Assembly (NCBI RefSeq): GCF_036002505.1
Contig: NZ_DASYTH010000408.1
Location: forward strand, 4,632-68,631
Source of the DNA: DASYTH01 sp036002505
GTDB lineage: Bacteria > Actinomycetota > Actinomycetes > Mycobacteriales > Pseudonocardiaceae
Direction of reading: 5' to 3'
DNA length: 64,000 bases
Part shown: piece after piece, positions 17,115 through 24,319 of the stretch
How the letters are laid out: the number at the start of each line of letters is the position of its first letter
Numbering within the stretch: position 1 is the first letter of the stretch
Made by a program: the position numbers and the translations under genes
Notes under the pieces: model-generated
Told to the model about the DNA's origin: nothing
The model's input: the letters and a program-made list of their open reading frames with translations, nothing else
The model's database searches: none

Positions 17115-17743
17115 CTATCGGATGAGCAGGGTGCGCAGTGTCCTGAGCCACCACTGCTCGACCCGCTCCGGCGTCCACCGGTGAGCGTGGCGTAGGTGTC
17201 CACTGTGCACAGCGCGGCGTAGGTGTCGCAGGCCAGGCTCACGTCGACGCCGGACCGGAAAGCCTTGGCGGGCCAGGAGGAGAACACCTGGCGGCGTAGG
17301 GTCTCGCCGCGGTCGCGGCCGTCCTGGTAGGCGGCGGCGAGGTCGGGCTCGGTGCGCGCGGCCTCGCGGAGGAGGCGGATCACATCCGCGCCGCGCTCGA
17401 ACAGGCGGCGGTCGAAGGCGACCATGGCCGCGAGCTGGGCCGGTGGATCTCCTTGCGCGGCCTCGAGTTCGGCGAGCTGCCGGGCGACGTCGGCGGCCAG
17501 GTCCACGGCGTCGACGAGCGCGCCGGCGAGGCCGGCCTTGCCGCCGTAGGCCTTGTACACCGTGGGTTCGGAGACCCGGGCCGCCTTGGCGATGTCGCGC
17601 ACGGTGGTCTGGCCCCAGCCCCGGCTGGTGAACAGGTGCCGGGCGGCGGCGGCGATCTCGGCACGGGTCTGGATCGCCTGTTCGCGGCGGCGCGGCGCGT
17701 CGTACGGCCGGCGCGGCTCGGATTCCCCTTCGGCCGTTGCCAA
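17115..17743 (-). pseudogene. TetR-family regulator with a 3' frameshift
   Basis: The N-terminal helix-turn-helix is intact (RAEIAAAARHLFTSRG, then TTVRDIAKAARVSEPTVYKAY). The reading frame continues to TVDTYATLTG and then loses similarity. In the next frame the DNA encodes WTPERVEQWWLRTLRTLLIR followed by a stop at 17115-17117, exactly how such TetR proteins end. One extra G at about 17179-17181 would restore a normal protein of about 210 residues. TTG 17743 with GAGCGAGAAG upstream is the likely start. It may be a real lesion or a one-base sequence error. Confidence 0.75.
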
Positions 17744-17786
17744 TTCACTTCTCGCTCTGCCAGATGCCGGGGCGCCGTCCACGGAT

Positions 17787-18377
17787 GTGGCGGCGTACTT
17801 CGTTGCGAACGCCGCCACCGTGCAGACGGGATCCGCGCTCGCGGCACTGGCCTGGCTGCTGATCGCCATCTTCGGAGCTGGCGCGTATGCAGCGATCGGT
17901 CCGGCCGAGCGGGAACGGGGCGAGGCATGGTCCACGGTCGGCGTCATCGGCATCGCGATGCTCAACGTCATGTTTGGCGCGGTGACCGCCACCCGGATCG
18001 CGCTCGCCGCAGGTGACCCCTCGACCGCGACCCTGTGGCACCTGCACAACGCGTTCTTCACCGTCAACAACGTCTCGCTCGTCGTCACCCTGGTCGGCTT
18101 CTCCGTCGGTGGCGCCCGAACCGCGCTCCTGCGCCCCTGGCACGCCGCGCTGGGTCTGGTCAGCGCGGCATTGATTTTTGGGTCGACCGTCCTCGGCGCG
18201 TTCACCTCCGGCGGTGGCCCCGCGGGCGTCTCCCTCGTCGGGTTCGCCGGGTGGCTGCTCTGGTTGGCCTGGCTCGGCACCTTCGGCGTGCTGCTGATGC
18301 GTGACCGGATCCGTCCGCAGGAAGCCCCGATCGTGCCTGTCGAAGCAGGTCGCCGGCGGCCAGACTCCTCGGTATGA
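17787..18377 (+). CDS. integral membrane protein, N-terminus probably missing
   Basis: Five hydrophobic segments are visible, such as ALAALAWLLIAIFGAGAYAAI and LVGFAGWLLWLAWLGTFGVLL, in the style of small actinobacterial multi-helix membrane proteins of unknown function. The frame is open upstream through the TetR start, but only LLALPDAGAPSTDVAAYF precedes the first full helix. The leading transmembrane helix that I would expect is absent, and GTG 17787 leaves just 43 bases to the divergent TetR. A 5' truncation is likely. Its stop overlaps the next start (ATGA). Confidence 0.6.
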   Translation: MAAYFVANAATVQTGSALAALAWLLIAIFGAGAYAAIGPAERERGEAWSTVGVIGIAMLNVMFGAVTATRIALAAGDPSTATLWHLHNAFFTVNNVSLVVTLVGFSVGGARTALLRPWHAALGLVSAALIFGSTVLGAFTSGGGPAGVSLVGFAGWLLWLAWLGTFGVLLMRDRIRPQEAPIVPVEAGRRRPDSSV

Positions 18378-18979
18378 CCACGGCGCTGATCGTCATCGAC
18401 GTCCAGGAGTCGTTCCGGCAGCATCCGGTCTGGCGGCTCACCTCGAACCCTGACATCGTGCGCAAGGTGAGCCGGCTCGTCGAGCACGCCCGCGCGAACG
18501 GTGACCCGGTGATCTGGGTGACGCACGCGGAGCCGGGCAGCAACACGCTGTTCGACCCGGCCCTCGGGCACGTCCGCCTGATCGACGGGCTGCACCAGCG
18601 CGCGGACGAGCCGATGATCACCAAACGCGCGCACAACGCTTTCACCACAACGAATCTGCAGCTGCTGCTCACCACCAAGGGGATTCGCGACCTGACCATC
18701 TGCGGCATCCGCACCGAGCAGTGCTGCGAGACGACCGCCCGGCTCGCCGCCGACCTCGGCTACCGGGTCACGTTCGTCACCGACGCCACCGCGACGACCC
18801 CGATCGCGCACCGCGACGCGCCGGCGCACCTCACCCCGGAGGAGCTGATGGCCGATCCGCGGACACTGCAGGTTTCCGAGATCCTGGCCAGGACCGAGTA
18901 CGCGCTGGCCGGGCGGTTCGCCACGATCCGCACCGTGGACGAGCTGACCGGGTCCGTCGCCGCCGTGGGGGTAGGCTGA
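18374..18979 (+). CDS. isochorismatase-family cysteine hydrolase
   Basis: This 201-residue protein has the family triad D9 (VIDVQ), K84 (ITKRAHNAF) and nucleophile C117 (GIRTEQCCET), with the cis-peptide region preceding it. Members hydrolyse amides such as nicotinamide, isochorismate or N-carbamoyl compounds. It is translationally coupled to the upstream membrane protein and followed 7 bases later by a GlxA-type regulator, the usual partner arrangement for a small catabolic hydrolase. Substrate unknown. Confidence 0.88.
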   Translation: MTTALIVIDVQESFRQHPVWRLTSNPDIVRKVSRLVEHARANGDPVIWVTHAEPGSNTLFDPALGHVRLIDGLHQRADEPMITKRAHNAFTTTNLQLLLTTKGIRDLTICGIRTEQCCETTARLAADLGYRVTFVTDATATTPIAHRDAPAHLTPEELMADPRTLQVSEILARTEYALAGRFATIRTVDELTGSVAAVGVG

Positions 18980-18986
18980 CCCGATC

Positions 18987-19886
18987 GTGATCCACGTCGT
19001 CCTCGTGCTGGTTCCCGGCGTGCACCTGCTCGACCTCGCCGGGCCGGCCCAGGCGTTCTCCTCGGCCGACGACGCCGGCTACCGCTACCGGCTCAGCTAC
19101 GTCGCCGAGACGCCGGAAGTGCTGACCACGCAAGGACTTCCGGTGCGCACCGAGGTCGAGTGGCCGGAGCTGACCGCGGCCGACCTGATCCTGGTCCCGG
19201 GGTGGCGCGGGACGGCGTTCGCGACCACGCCGGTGGGTCCGGACATCCTGCGGCGGCTGTACGAGCACCACGCCGCCGGCGGGACGGTGGCCAGCGTGTG
19301 CGCCGGCGCGGAGGCGCTGGGCCGGGCGGGGCTCCTCGACGGCCGGCGTTGCACCACGCACCACGCGCTGCAGGACGAGCTGGCGCTGCGGTACCCGCGG
19401 GCGAAGGTGGTGCGCGACGTGCTGTACACAGTGGACGACCGGGTGGTGACCTCGGCCGGCATCGCCAGCGGGATCGACCTGGCGCTGCACCTGATCGCCA
19501 CCCGGCACGGGCCGGGCGCGGCCGGCCGGGTGGCCCGCGACCTGGTCGTCTACGCCCGGCGCAACGGCGACGAGCCGCAGGCCAGCGCGCTGCTGCGGCA
19601 CCGGTCGCACCTCAACGAGGCGGTGCACCGGATCCAGGACGTGATCGAGGCGCGGTTCACCGACCGGCTCAAGCTCGCCGACCTGGCCGCCGCGTCCGGG
19701 GTCAGCGAGCGGACCGTGACCCGGCTGTTCGGCCGGGCCACCGGCCTGACTCCGTTGCGCTACCAGCACATCCTGCGCCTGGAGCGGGCCGCGCACCTGA
19801 TCGGCCACGGCGCCACGGTGGAGACCGCGGCGCGCGCCGTGGGTTTCGAGGACGCCCGGATGCTGCGCCGGCTGCGGGCTAGGTGA
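18987..19886 (+). CDS. GlxA-family regulator (DJ-1/PfpI domain plus AraC HTH)
   Basis: The first 190 residues form a DJ-1/PfpI-like domain with the nucleophile-elbow region VASVCAGAEALG (Cys near residue 104). The C-terminal 100 residues are an AraC-type double helix-turn-helix (LADLAAASGVSERTVTRLF, then GLTPLRYQHILRLERA). Such proteins are transcription factors whose DJ-1 domain senses small molecules. It probably regulates the adjacent isochorismatase-like hydrolase. The start is GTG 18987. The 3' end overlaps the convergent sortase stop by 8 bases. Confidence 0.87.
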   Translation: MIHVVLVLVPGVHLLDLAGPAQAFSSADDAGYRYRLSYVAETPEVLTTQGLPVRTEVEWPELTAADLILVPGWRGTAFATTPVGPDILRRLYEHHAAGGTVASVCAGAEALGRAGLLDGRRCTTHHALQDELALRYPRAKVVRDVLYTVDDRVVTSAGIASGIDLALHLIATRHGPGAAGRVARDLVVYARRNGDEPQASALLRHRSHLNEAVHRIQDVIEARFTDRLKLADLAAASGVSERTVTRLFGRATGLTPLRYQHILRLERAAHLIGHGATVETAARAVGFEDARMLRRLRAR

Positions 19887-20463
19887 CGAGTTCATCCGCG
19901 TACACGATGATGTTGTCGAGGTAGCTGCCGGCCTTGCGGTCGAACGCGCCGCCGCAGGTGATCAAGCGCAGCACCGGGGTTTTCGTGTCGCTCCAGATCT
20001 TGCTGGTCGGCAGGGCGGTCTTGGCGGTCTGCTCCTTGCCGGTGACGGTGAACGTGGTGGTGCGGTCGGCATAGTGGACACTCACCCGGTCGCCGGGCTT
20101 GAGCTCGCGGAGCCGGTGGAACACGTCCGGGCCGTGCGCCTTGGAGTCGACGTGGGCCAGCACGACGGCGGGGCCGGGCTGGCCGGGTTTGGGACCCTTG
20201 TCGTACCAGGCCGCGACGCCGAAGTCCGGGGTCTGCATGGCGCCGTCCGGCTTCAGGCCGACTCCGACCAGGGGCGCGTCCACGCCGATGGCCGGGATGG
20301 TCACCCGGGTCGGCGCGCCGAGCTCGGCCGGTGGGGTGGTGGTGGTGGCCGCGCCGGCCGAACCCGCGGTGGCGGACCGGTCGAGCTGGATCGCGATGGT
20401 GATCGCCACGGCGGCCGCGACCACGGCGGCCGCCGCGATTCCGAGCAGGCGTCCCATGCTCAT
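19879..20463 (-). CDS. class F sortase
   Basis: This 194-residue sortase has an N-terminal membrane anchor (residues 6-27), a Thr-rich linker and the catalytic domain with H104 (VVLAHVDS), C170 (LITCGG) and R176. Sortases cleave a C-terminal sorting signal and join surface proteins to the peptidoglycan or polymerise them. ATG 20463 overlaps the stop of the upstream surface-protein gene (ATGA), so the two are co-translated and that protein is the probable substrate. Confidence 0.88.
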   Translation of the reverse strand: MSMGRLLGIAAAAVVAAAVAITIAIQLDRSATAGSAGAATTTTPPAELGAPTRVTIPAIGVDAPLVGVGLKPDGAMQTPDFGVAAWYDKGPKPGQPGPAVVLAHVDSKAHGPDVFHRLRELKPGDRVSVHYADRTTTFTVTGKEQTAKTALPTSKIWSDTKTPVLRLITCGGAFDRKAGSYLDNIIVYADELVT

Positions 20464-20999
20464 CGCCGGCGCTCGGACCGGGCCAGCCAGAAGCCACCCG
20501 CGCCGGCGACCAGGATCAGCACGGCGAGCGCGGGGATCACCCAGAACAGCGCGGTGGGCGCGGACTCCGCGGGGCCGCCGCCGGTGTCGATGCGGTTCGG
20601 CGTGGGGACCGGCGGGTCCGACGGCGTGCCGGGGTGCTTGGGGGTGACCGGCGGGTTGGTGCTGGTGATGACGGTCGGGGTGGTGGGCGTCGTCGTGGTC
20701 GTCGGCGGCTTGCAGGCGTCCGGGTTGATCGTGCACGGGGCGATCGTGGGCGGCTGCGTGCAGGGGTGACCGGGCAGGGCGAAGCACGGTTCGAGTGTGG
20801 GCGGCAGGCACTTCTTCACGCACGGCTCCGGCTTCGGCGGCAACGTCTGCACGGTGGGCGGGGCGAACCCGGTCGGGCCGACCGGCGCGGTGGGCGCGGC
20901 GGTGCTCGGCTGGACGCCGAGCAGCAGCGCGCCGAACAGGACCAGGCCGGCGACGGCGACCGGCCGGACGAGCCAGCTGAAGTCTCGGGAGCGGTTCAC
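20460..20999 (-). CDS. cell-wall-anchored proline/threonine-rich protein, candidate sortase substrate
   Basis: This 179-residue protein has a Sec signal peptide (residues 10-34, cleaved after STA). A Cys/Pro-rich mature part (PCVKKCLPP, PCTQPP, DACKPP) and a Thr/Pro linker follow. The C-terminal sorting-like tail comprises RIDTGGGP, then a hydrophobic helix (residues 149-171) and ARSERRR. The motif is not the canonical LPxTG or LAxTG, so it may be specific to the neighbouring class F sortase. GTG 20999 follows a strong GAGGAGGAACC. It lies 66 bases downstream of the ECF sigma gene and probably in its operon. Confidence 0.8.
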   Translation of the reverse strand: MNRSRDFSWLVRPVAVAGLVLFGALLLGVQPSTAAPTAPVGPTGFAPPTVQTLPPKPEPCVKKCLPPTLEPCFALPGHPCTQPPTIAPCTINPDACKPPTTTTTPTTPTVITSTNPPVTPKHPGTPSDPPVPTPNRIDTGGGPAESAPTALFWVIPALAVLILVAGAGGFWLARSERRR

Positions 21000-21065
21000 G
21001 GTTCCTCCTCGGTGACGGTGGTGTCGCCGGGTAGGAGCAGTGACCGCTACAAGGCCTTACAACTT

Positions 21066-22457
21066 TTATCCGATGCAGGTGAAGGTGGTGAACGTGGCCG
21101 TCGTGCCTTTGGTGGAGTTGCGGGCCGCGTCGGTTGCGGTGAGCTGCCAGGTGATCGTGTCGCCGGTGGTGGGGAACGGTCCGATGGTCGCCTGCCACAC
21201 GCCGCTGGGCTGCAACGTCAGGTCCTTCGAGCCCGAGCCGTTGTTCTTCGATGTCCAGCTGACCGTCACTGTGGCGACCCCGACGTTGTCGGTCACCGTC
21301 GCCTGGATCGTGTTGCTGGTGCCGGCGCAGATCCGAGGCGTCGCCGACTGTTTGGTGATCTGCGGGGGAACCGTGTCCGGCGGGGGTGGTGGCGCGGTGG
21401 TCGTCGTTGTCGTCGGCGTGGTCGTGGTGGGTCGGGTCGTGGTGGTGCGCGGCGCCGTCGTGGTCGTCGGTGCCGATGTCGTGGGCGCCGAGGTGCCGGC
21501 CGGAGGCTCGGTGGTGGGGGAGCCCGAGGCCGAGGTGGTGCTGGGTGCGAGTTCCTGGGCGAGCGGGAGACCGGGCAATGCGTTGGTGCGGCCCCAGATA
21601 GCGGCGATGCCCAGGGCGAGGAGGAGGGTGGCGGCGGCCGCGGCCATCGGCACGCGGGACGGCCGCGGCGTGGTCGTCGTGCGTCGGTAGGCGACCAGCT
21701 CGACCTGGTCCATGACCCGCTCGCGCAGGTACAGCGGCGCGGTCAGCAGCGGCACGGCGGCGAGCAGGGCCAGCGGGCTGACCATCGAGCGGCGCCGGTC
21801 CTCGCACACCGCGCAGCCGTCCACGTGCCGGGCCACCCGCTTGCGCATGACCGGGGAGAACCGGCCGTCCCAACCGGACAGCAGGCCGTTCAGCCCGGCG
21901 CAGTCGTCCCGGCCGAGCCGGGCGATCAGGAAGGCGCCGAGCGAGCGCTCGACCTGATCGCGCAGCCGGGACAGCAGCACGTAGGCGTGCCCGGCGCTGA
22001 CGCCCATCGCCTCGCCGAGCTCCGCGCCGTCGAGGCCCTGGCGCAGGTGCAGGTCGAGCAGCGCACGGTCGCGTTCGGACAGTCCGGCCGCGGCGCTCCA
22101 CACCAGGTCGCGCAGGGCGGACAGCTCCGCCTTGCGCTGCGGCCCGGCGTCCGGATCGACCATGTCGCCCACCTCGGTGTCCAGCACGACCCGCTTGCGC
22201 GTCCGGGCTTTGCGCAGCGCCACACTGCGGGCCACCGCGTAGAGCCACGGCCGCAGCCGCTCCGGGTCGTTCAGTTGGGTGAGCCGCTGGGCCGCGAGCA
22301 CGAACGTGTCCTGCACGGCGTCCTCGGCCTCGTGCCGGTCGCGCAGGACCGACGCGCAGAAGTCGTACAACCGGTCGGCGTACCGGTCGTAGACGGCCGC
22401 GAACGCCTCCCGGTCGCCGGCCAGCACACCGGCGACGAGCTCGGCATCCGTCCTCAT
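21066..22457 (-). CDS. ECF sigma factor fused to zinc-finger, transmembrane and exported Ig-like domain
   Basis: This 463-residue protein combines sigma-70 region 2 (residues 14-77) and region 4 (120-172) with an anti-sigma-like zinc-finger remnant, HVDGCAVCEDRR (211-222). Hydrophobic segments lie at 226-243 and 270-287, a Thr/Pro linker at about 303-362, and a C-terminal Ig-like domain at 363-463 lies outside the cell. It is therefore a membrane-tethered sigma factor carrying its own sensor and anti-sigma parts. ATG 22457 has GGAG six bases upstream; the longer open frame is not family-like. Neighbouring surface protein and sortase genes suggest control of the cell surface. Confidence 0.88.
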   Translation of the reverse strand: MRTDAELVAGVLAGDREAFAAVYDRYADRLYDFCASVLRDRHEAEDAVQDTFVLAAQRLTQLNDPERLRPWLYAVARSVALRKARTRKRVVLDTEVGDMVDPDAGPQRKAELSALRDLVWSAAAGLSERDRALLDLHLRQGLDGAELGEAMGVSAGHAYVLLSRLRDQVERSLGAFLIARLGRDDCAGLNGLLSGWDGRFSPVMRKRVARHVDGCAVCEDRRRSMVSPLALLAAVPLLTAPLYLRERVMDQVELVAYRRTTTTPRPSRVPMAAAAATLLLALGIAAIWGRTNALPGLPLAQELAPSTTSASGSPTTEPPAGTSAPTTSAPTTTTAPRTTTTRPTTTTPTTTTTTAPPPPPDTVPPQITKQSATPRICAGTSNTIQATVTDNVGVATVTVSWTSKNNGSGSKDLTLQPSGVWQATIGPFPTTGDTITWQLTATDAARNSTKGTTATFTTFTCIG

Positions 22458-22688
22458 CAGCACTCCATCGACCACGGCTCGTACCCGTTGAGAGTTCCGA
22501 GGTGGGAGGTACCTTACGACTATCTCGCCGGAAAACCGATCATTGCTACGGCATCCGGAAAAGATCCGATCTGTGTCCGCCTCACGGGCCGCCGTTGGAT
22601 CTAGGTCCGGTATGCCGTTGGCTGGCGCGTCATTCGATGCCTGAGCGGTTTCGACCTTGACTCTGGATGCGGGTGGGCCTACATCGTA

Positions 22689-23230
22689 TTGGTACAGACC
22701 TCCTATCTTTCGCCGGGCCCAGAGGAGTGTGCCGGGCAAAGATCCCTGCCGCGCAAGGTCGTCGCCGCCATCGCCGCCGTCGGGATGGCGGTCGTCCTCC
22801 AGGTGCCGGCGCGGGCGCGGGCCAACGGGCTGGCCCGGACCCCGCCGATGGGCTTCAACAACTGGAACTCCACGCAGTGCCGGGCCGACTTCAACGAGAC
22901 GATGATCAAGGGAATCGCGGACCTCTTCGTCTCCCGCGGCCTGCGCGACGTCGGCTACCAGTACGTCAACATCGACGACTGCTGGGCGCTGCCGGGCCGG
23001 CCGCGGTGAGGCTGCGGTTCGCCAACGGGACGACAGCCAACCGGCCGGCGGACATCTTCGTCAACGGCACGCTGGCCGCCGGCGAGCTCGCCTTCCAGCC
23101 GACTGGCGCGTGGACGACCTGGCAGACCGCGTCCACAACCGTGGACCTCAACTCAGGGGTCAACACCATCCGGGTCACCGCCACCACCGTGAACGGCGGC
23201 CCCAACCTCGACAACATCGTGGTGGGCTGA
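22689..23230 (+). pseudogene. remnant of a GH27 alpha-galactosidase with C-terminal carbohydrate-binding module
   Basis: The first frame gives a signal peptide and the opening of a GH27 catalytic domain (RTPPMGFNNWNSTQC, then YQYVNIDDCWALP) before stopping at 23007-23009. A different frame then encodes the end of a CBM35/CBM6-like module (LRFANGTTANRPADIFVNGT to GPNLDNIVVG), with a stop at 23230. About 500 residues between them are missing, and the join near 22995-23005 is out of frame. This is an internal deletion of a secreted galactosidase gene. The initiation codon (TTG 22689) is uncertain. Confidence 0.8.
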
Positions 23231-23237
23231 CGCCGGC

Positions 23238-23356
23238 GTGTTGGCCGCTCACGTCGCCGTGTTGGCGCCTGGCGTCGCTGTGTTGGCCGGCTCCCTCCCG
23301 CGACCGGCCAACACAACGACGTGGCACGCCAACACAACGACGTGGCGGGCCAACAC
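23238..23356. repeat. inverted array of 21-bp units, locus 1 (3 + 3 units)
   Basis: GTGTTGGC occurs at 23238, 23259 and 23280, and its complement GCCAACAC at 23307, 23328 and 23349, each exactly 21 bases apart. The innermost arms (GTGTTGGCCGG/CCGGCCAACAC) pair perfectly around 13 bases. The array fills the gap between the GH27 remnant and the SRPBCC stop. Confidence 0.9.
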
Positions 23357-23365
23357 GCCGACGGG

Positions 23366-23877
23366 TTACCCCGCGGCGAGCGGCTCGCCGGTCTCCAGCA
23401 GGGACTTGAGGTCGCTGAGAATCCACGGCCAGCCGCCGCCACCCTGATCGGCCTGACCGTCGCCCGCGGTCATCGCGGCGACGCTCGGGGCGCCCTCGAG
23501 GTCGTGGATCACGGTGAGCTTGGCGTAGCCACCGGCGACCTCGTCGATCTCGTAGGTGAGCTTGGTGAAGCCCTCGGCCGCCGCGGTCGGGTCCATGGCC
23601 ATGCGCCAGGTGAGCACCAGCTTGCGCGGCGGGTCGACCTCGACCACCTCGCCGTCGACCGCCACATCCGGGACTTCGAAGCCCATCTCGGCTCCGGACT
23701 TCTTCATCTCGTCGGTGGTGAGGATCCGGTACGGCTTGCCGGTCCGCAGCTCCTCTTCGAAGCTGCCGCCGTAGCCGTACCGGCGTGTCCACTCGGGCTG
23801 GGTGATGGCGTCCCAGATCGCCTGCGGCTTGGCCTTGATGTAGACCCGGTGGACCTGAGTCGTCGTGCTGGTCATGA
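23366..23877 (-). CDS. SRPBCC (AHSA1-like) protein
   Basis: This 170-residue START/Bet v1-fold protein begins TTTQVHRVYIKAKPQAIWDAIT and shows the AHSA1 pattern VDPPRKLVLTW. ATG 23877 has a perfect GGAGGA Shine-Dalgarno and overlaps the stop of the upstream ArsR gene (ATGA). ArsR plus AHSA1 pairs are common in actinobacteria; the function is unknown and may involve binding a hydrophobic ligand. Confidence 0.85.
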
Positions 23878-24192
23878 TTCCTCCTCCAACTCGTGCTTGA
23901 GCTCCACGAGCGCCGACACCTGACGCTCGGTGTACTTGTCGATCCACCGGTCGTGGATCAGCCGGATCGGCACCGGGTTCAGGAAGTGCAGCTTCTCCCG
24001 GCCGGACCGGCGCGTGACCACGAGATCCGCCTCCTCGAGCACCCTGAGGTGCTTCATGACGCCGAAGCGGGTCATCGCCAGCTCGGACTCCAGTTCGGTC
24101 AGGGTTCGGCCGTCCCGGGCGAAGAGCAGGTCGAGCAGAAAGCGGCGAGTCGGATCCGCGAGCGCCTTGAACACGCGGTCGTCGTCGGTCAC
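23872..24192 (-). CDS. ArsR-family helix-turn-helix regulator
   Basis: This 106-residue winged-helix protein (DRVFKALADPTRRFLLDLL, then RFGVMKHLRVLEEADLV) begins at GTG 24192. Longer open frames upstream cross the promoter and are not family-like. No metal-binding ELCVCDL-type motif is present, so it is of the non-metal ArsR type found with AHSA1 proteins. A perfect-armed palindrome at 24206-24221 just upstream is a likely autoregulatory operator. Confidence 0.87.
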   Translation of the reverse strand: MTDDDRVFKALADPTRRFLLDLLFARDGRTLTELESELAMTRFGVMKHLRVLEEADLVVTRRSGREKLHFLNPVPIRLIHDRWIDKYTERQVSALVELKHELEEES

Positions 24193-24205
24193 CCCAGAAA
24201 AATAG

Positions 24206-24221
24206 GTGACCAAATGGTCAC
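24206..24221. promoter_or_regulatory. palindrome GTGACCAAATGGTCAC, candidate ArsR operator
   Basis: It has 7-bp perfect arms with a 2-bp centre, 14 bases upstream of the ArsR GTG, in the divergent region shared with the chitinase. Confidence 0.55.
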
Positions 24222-24261
24222 ATGTCAAGCCCGTCGCGGTAGGGCCGTTCGGACGTAGAAA

Positions 24262-24296
24262 TGGTCTAGACCTCAGCCCTAGGGTGGCCTGGACCA
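24262..24296. promoter_or_regulatory. two DasR-type 12-bp direct repeats upstream of the chitinase
   Basis: TGGTCTAGACCT (24262-24273) and TGGCCTGGACCA (24285-24296) start 23 bases apart. Paired 12-bp repeats of this kind give chitin induction and glucose repression in Streptomyces chitinase promoters and coincide with DasR sites. Confidence 0.7.
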
Positions 24297-24319
24297 CTGA
24301 CTTCGTCGTGAGGTGACCC

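Noticed and set aside
20634..22604. A 656-codon plus-strand open frame over the sigma and surface-protein genes
   Set aside because: Antisense shadow with Gly/Arg repeats; the minus strand shows sigma regions 2 and 4, a TM helix and a coherent sortase operon.
23238..23356. CRISPR-like appearance of the 21-bp units
   Set aside because: Units are only 8 bases conserved, are arranged as an inverted set, lack unique spacers, and no cas genes are nearby.
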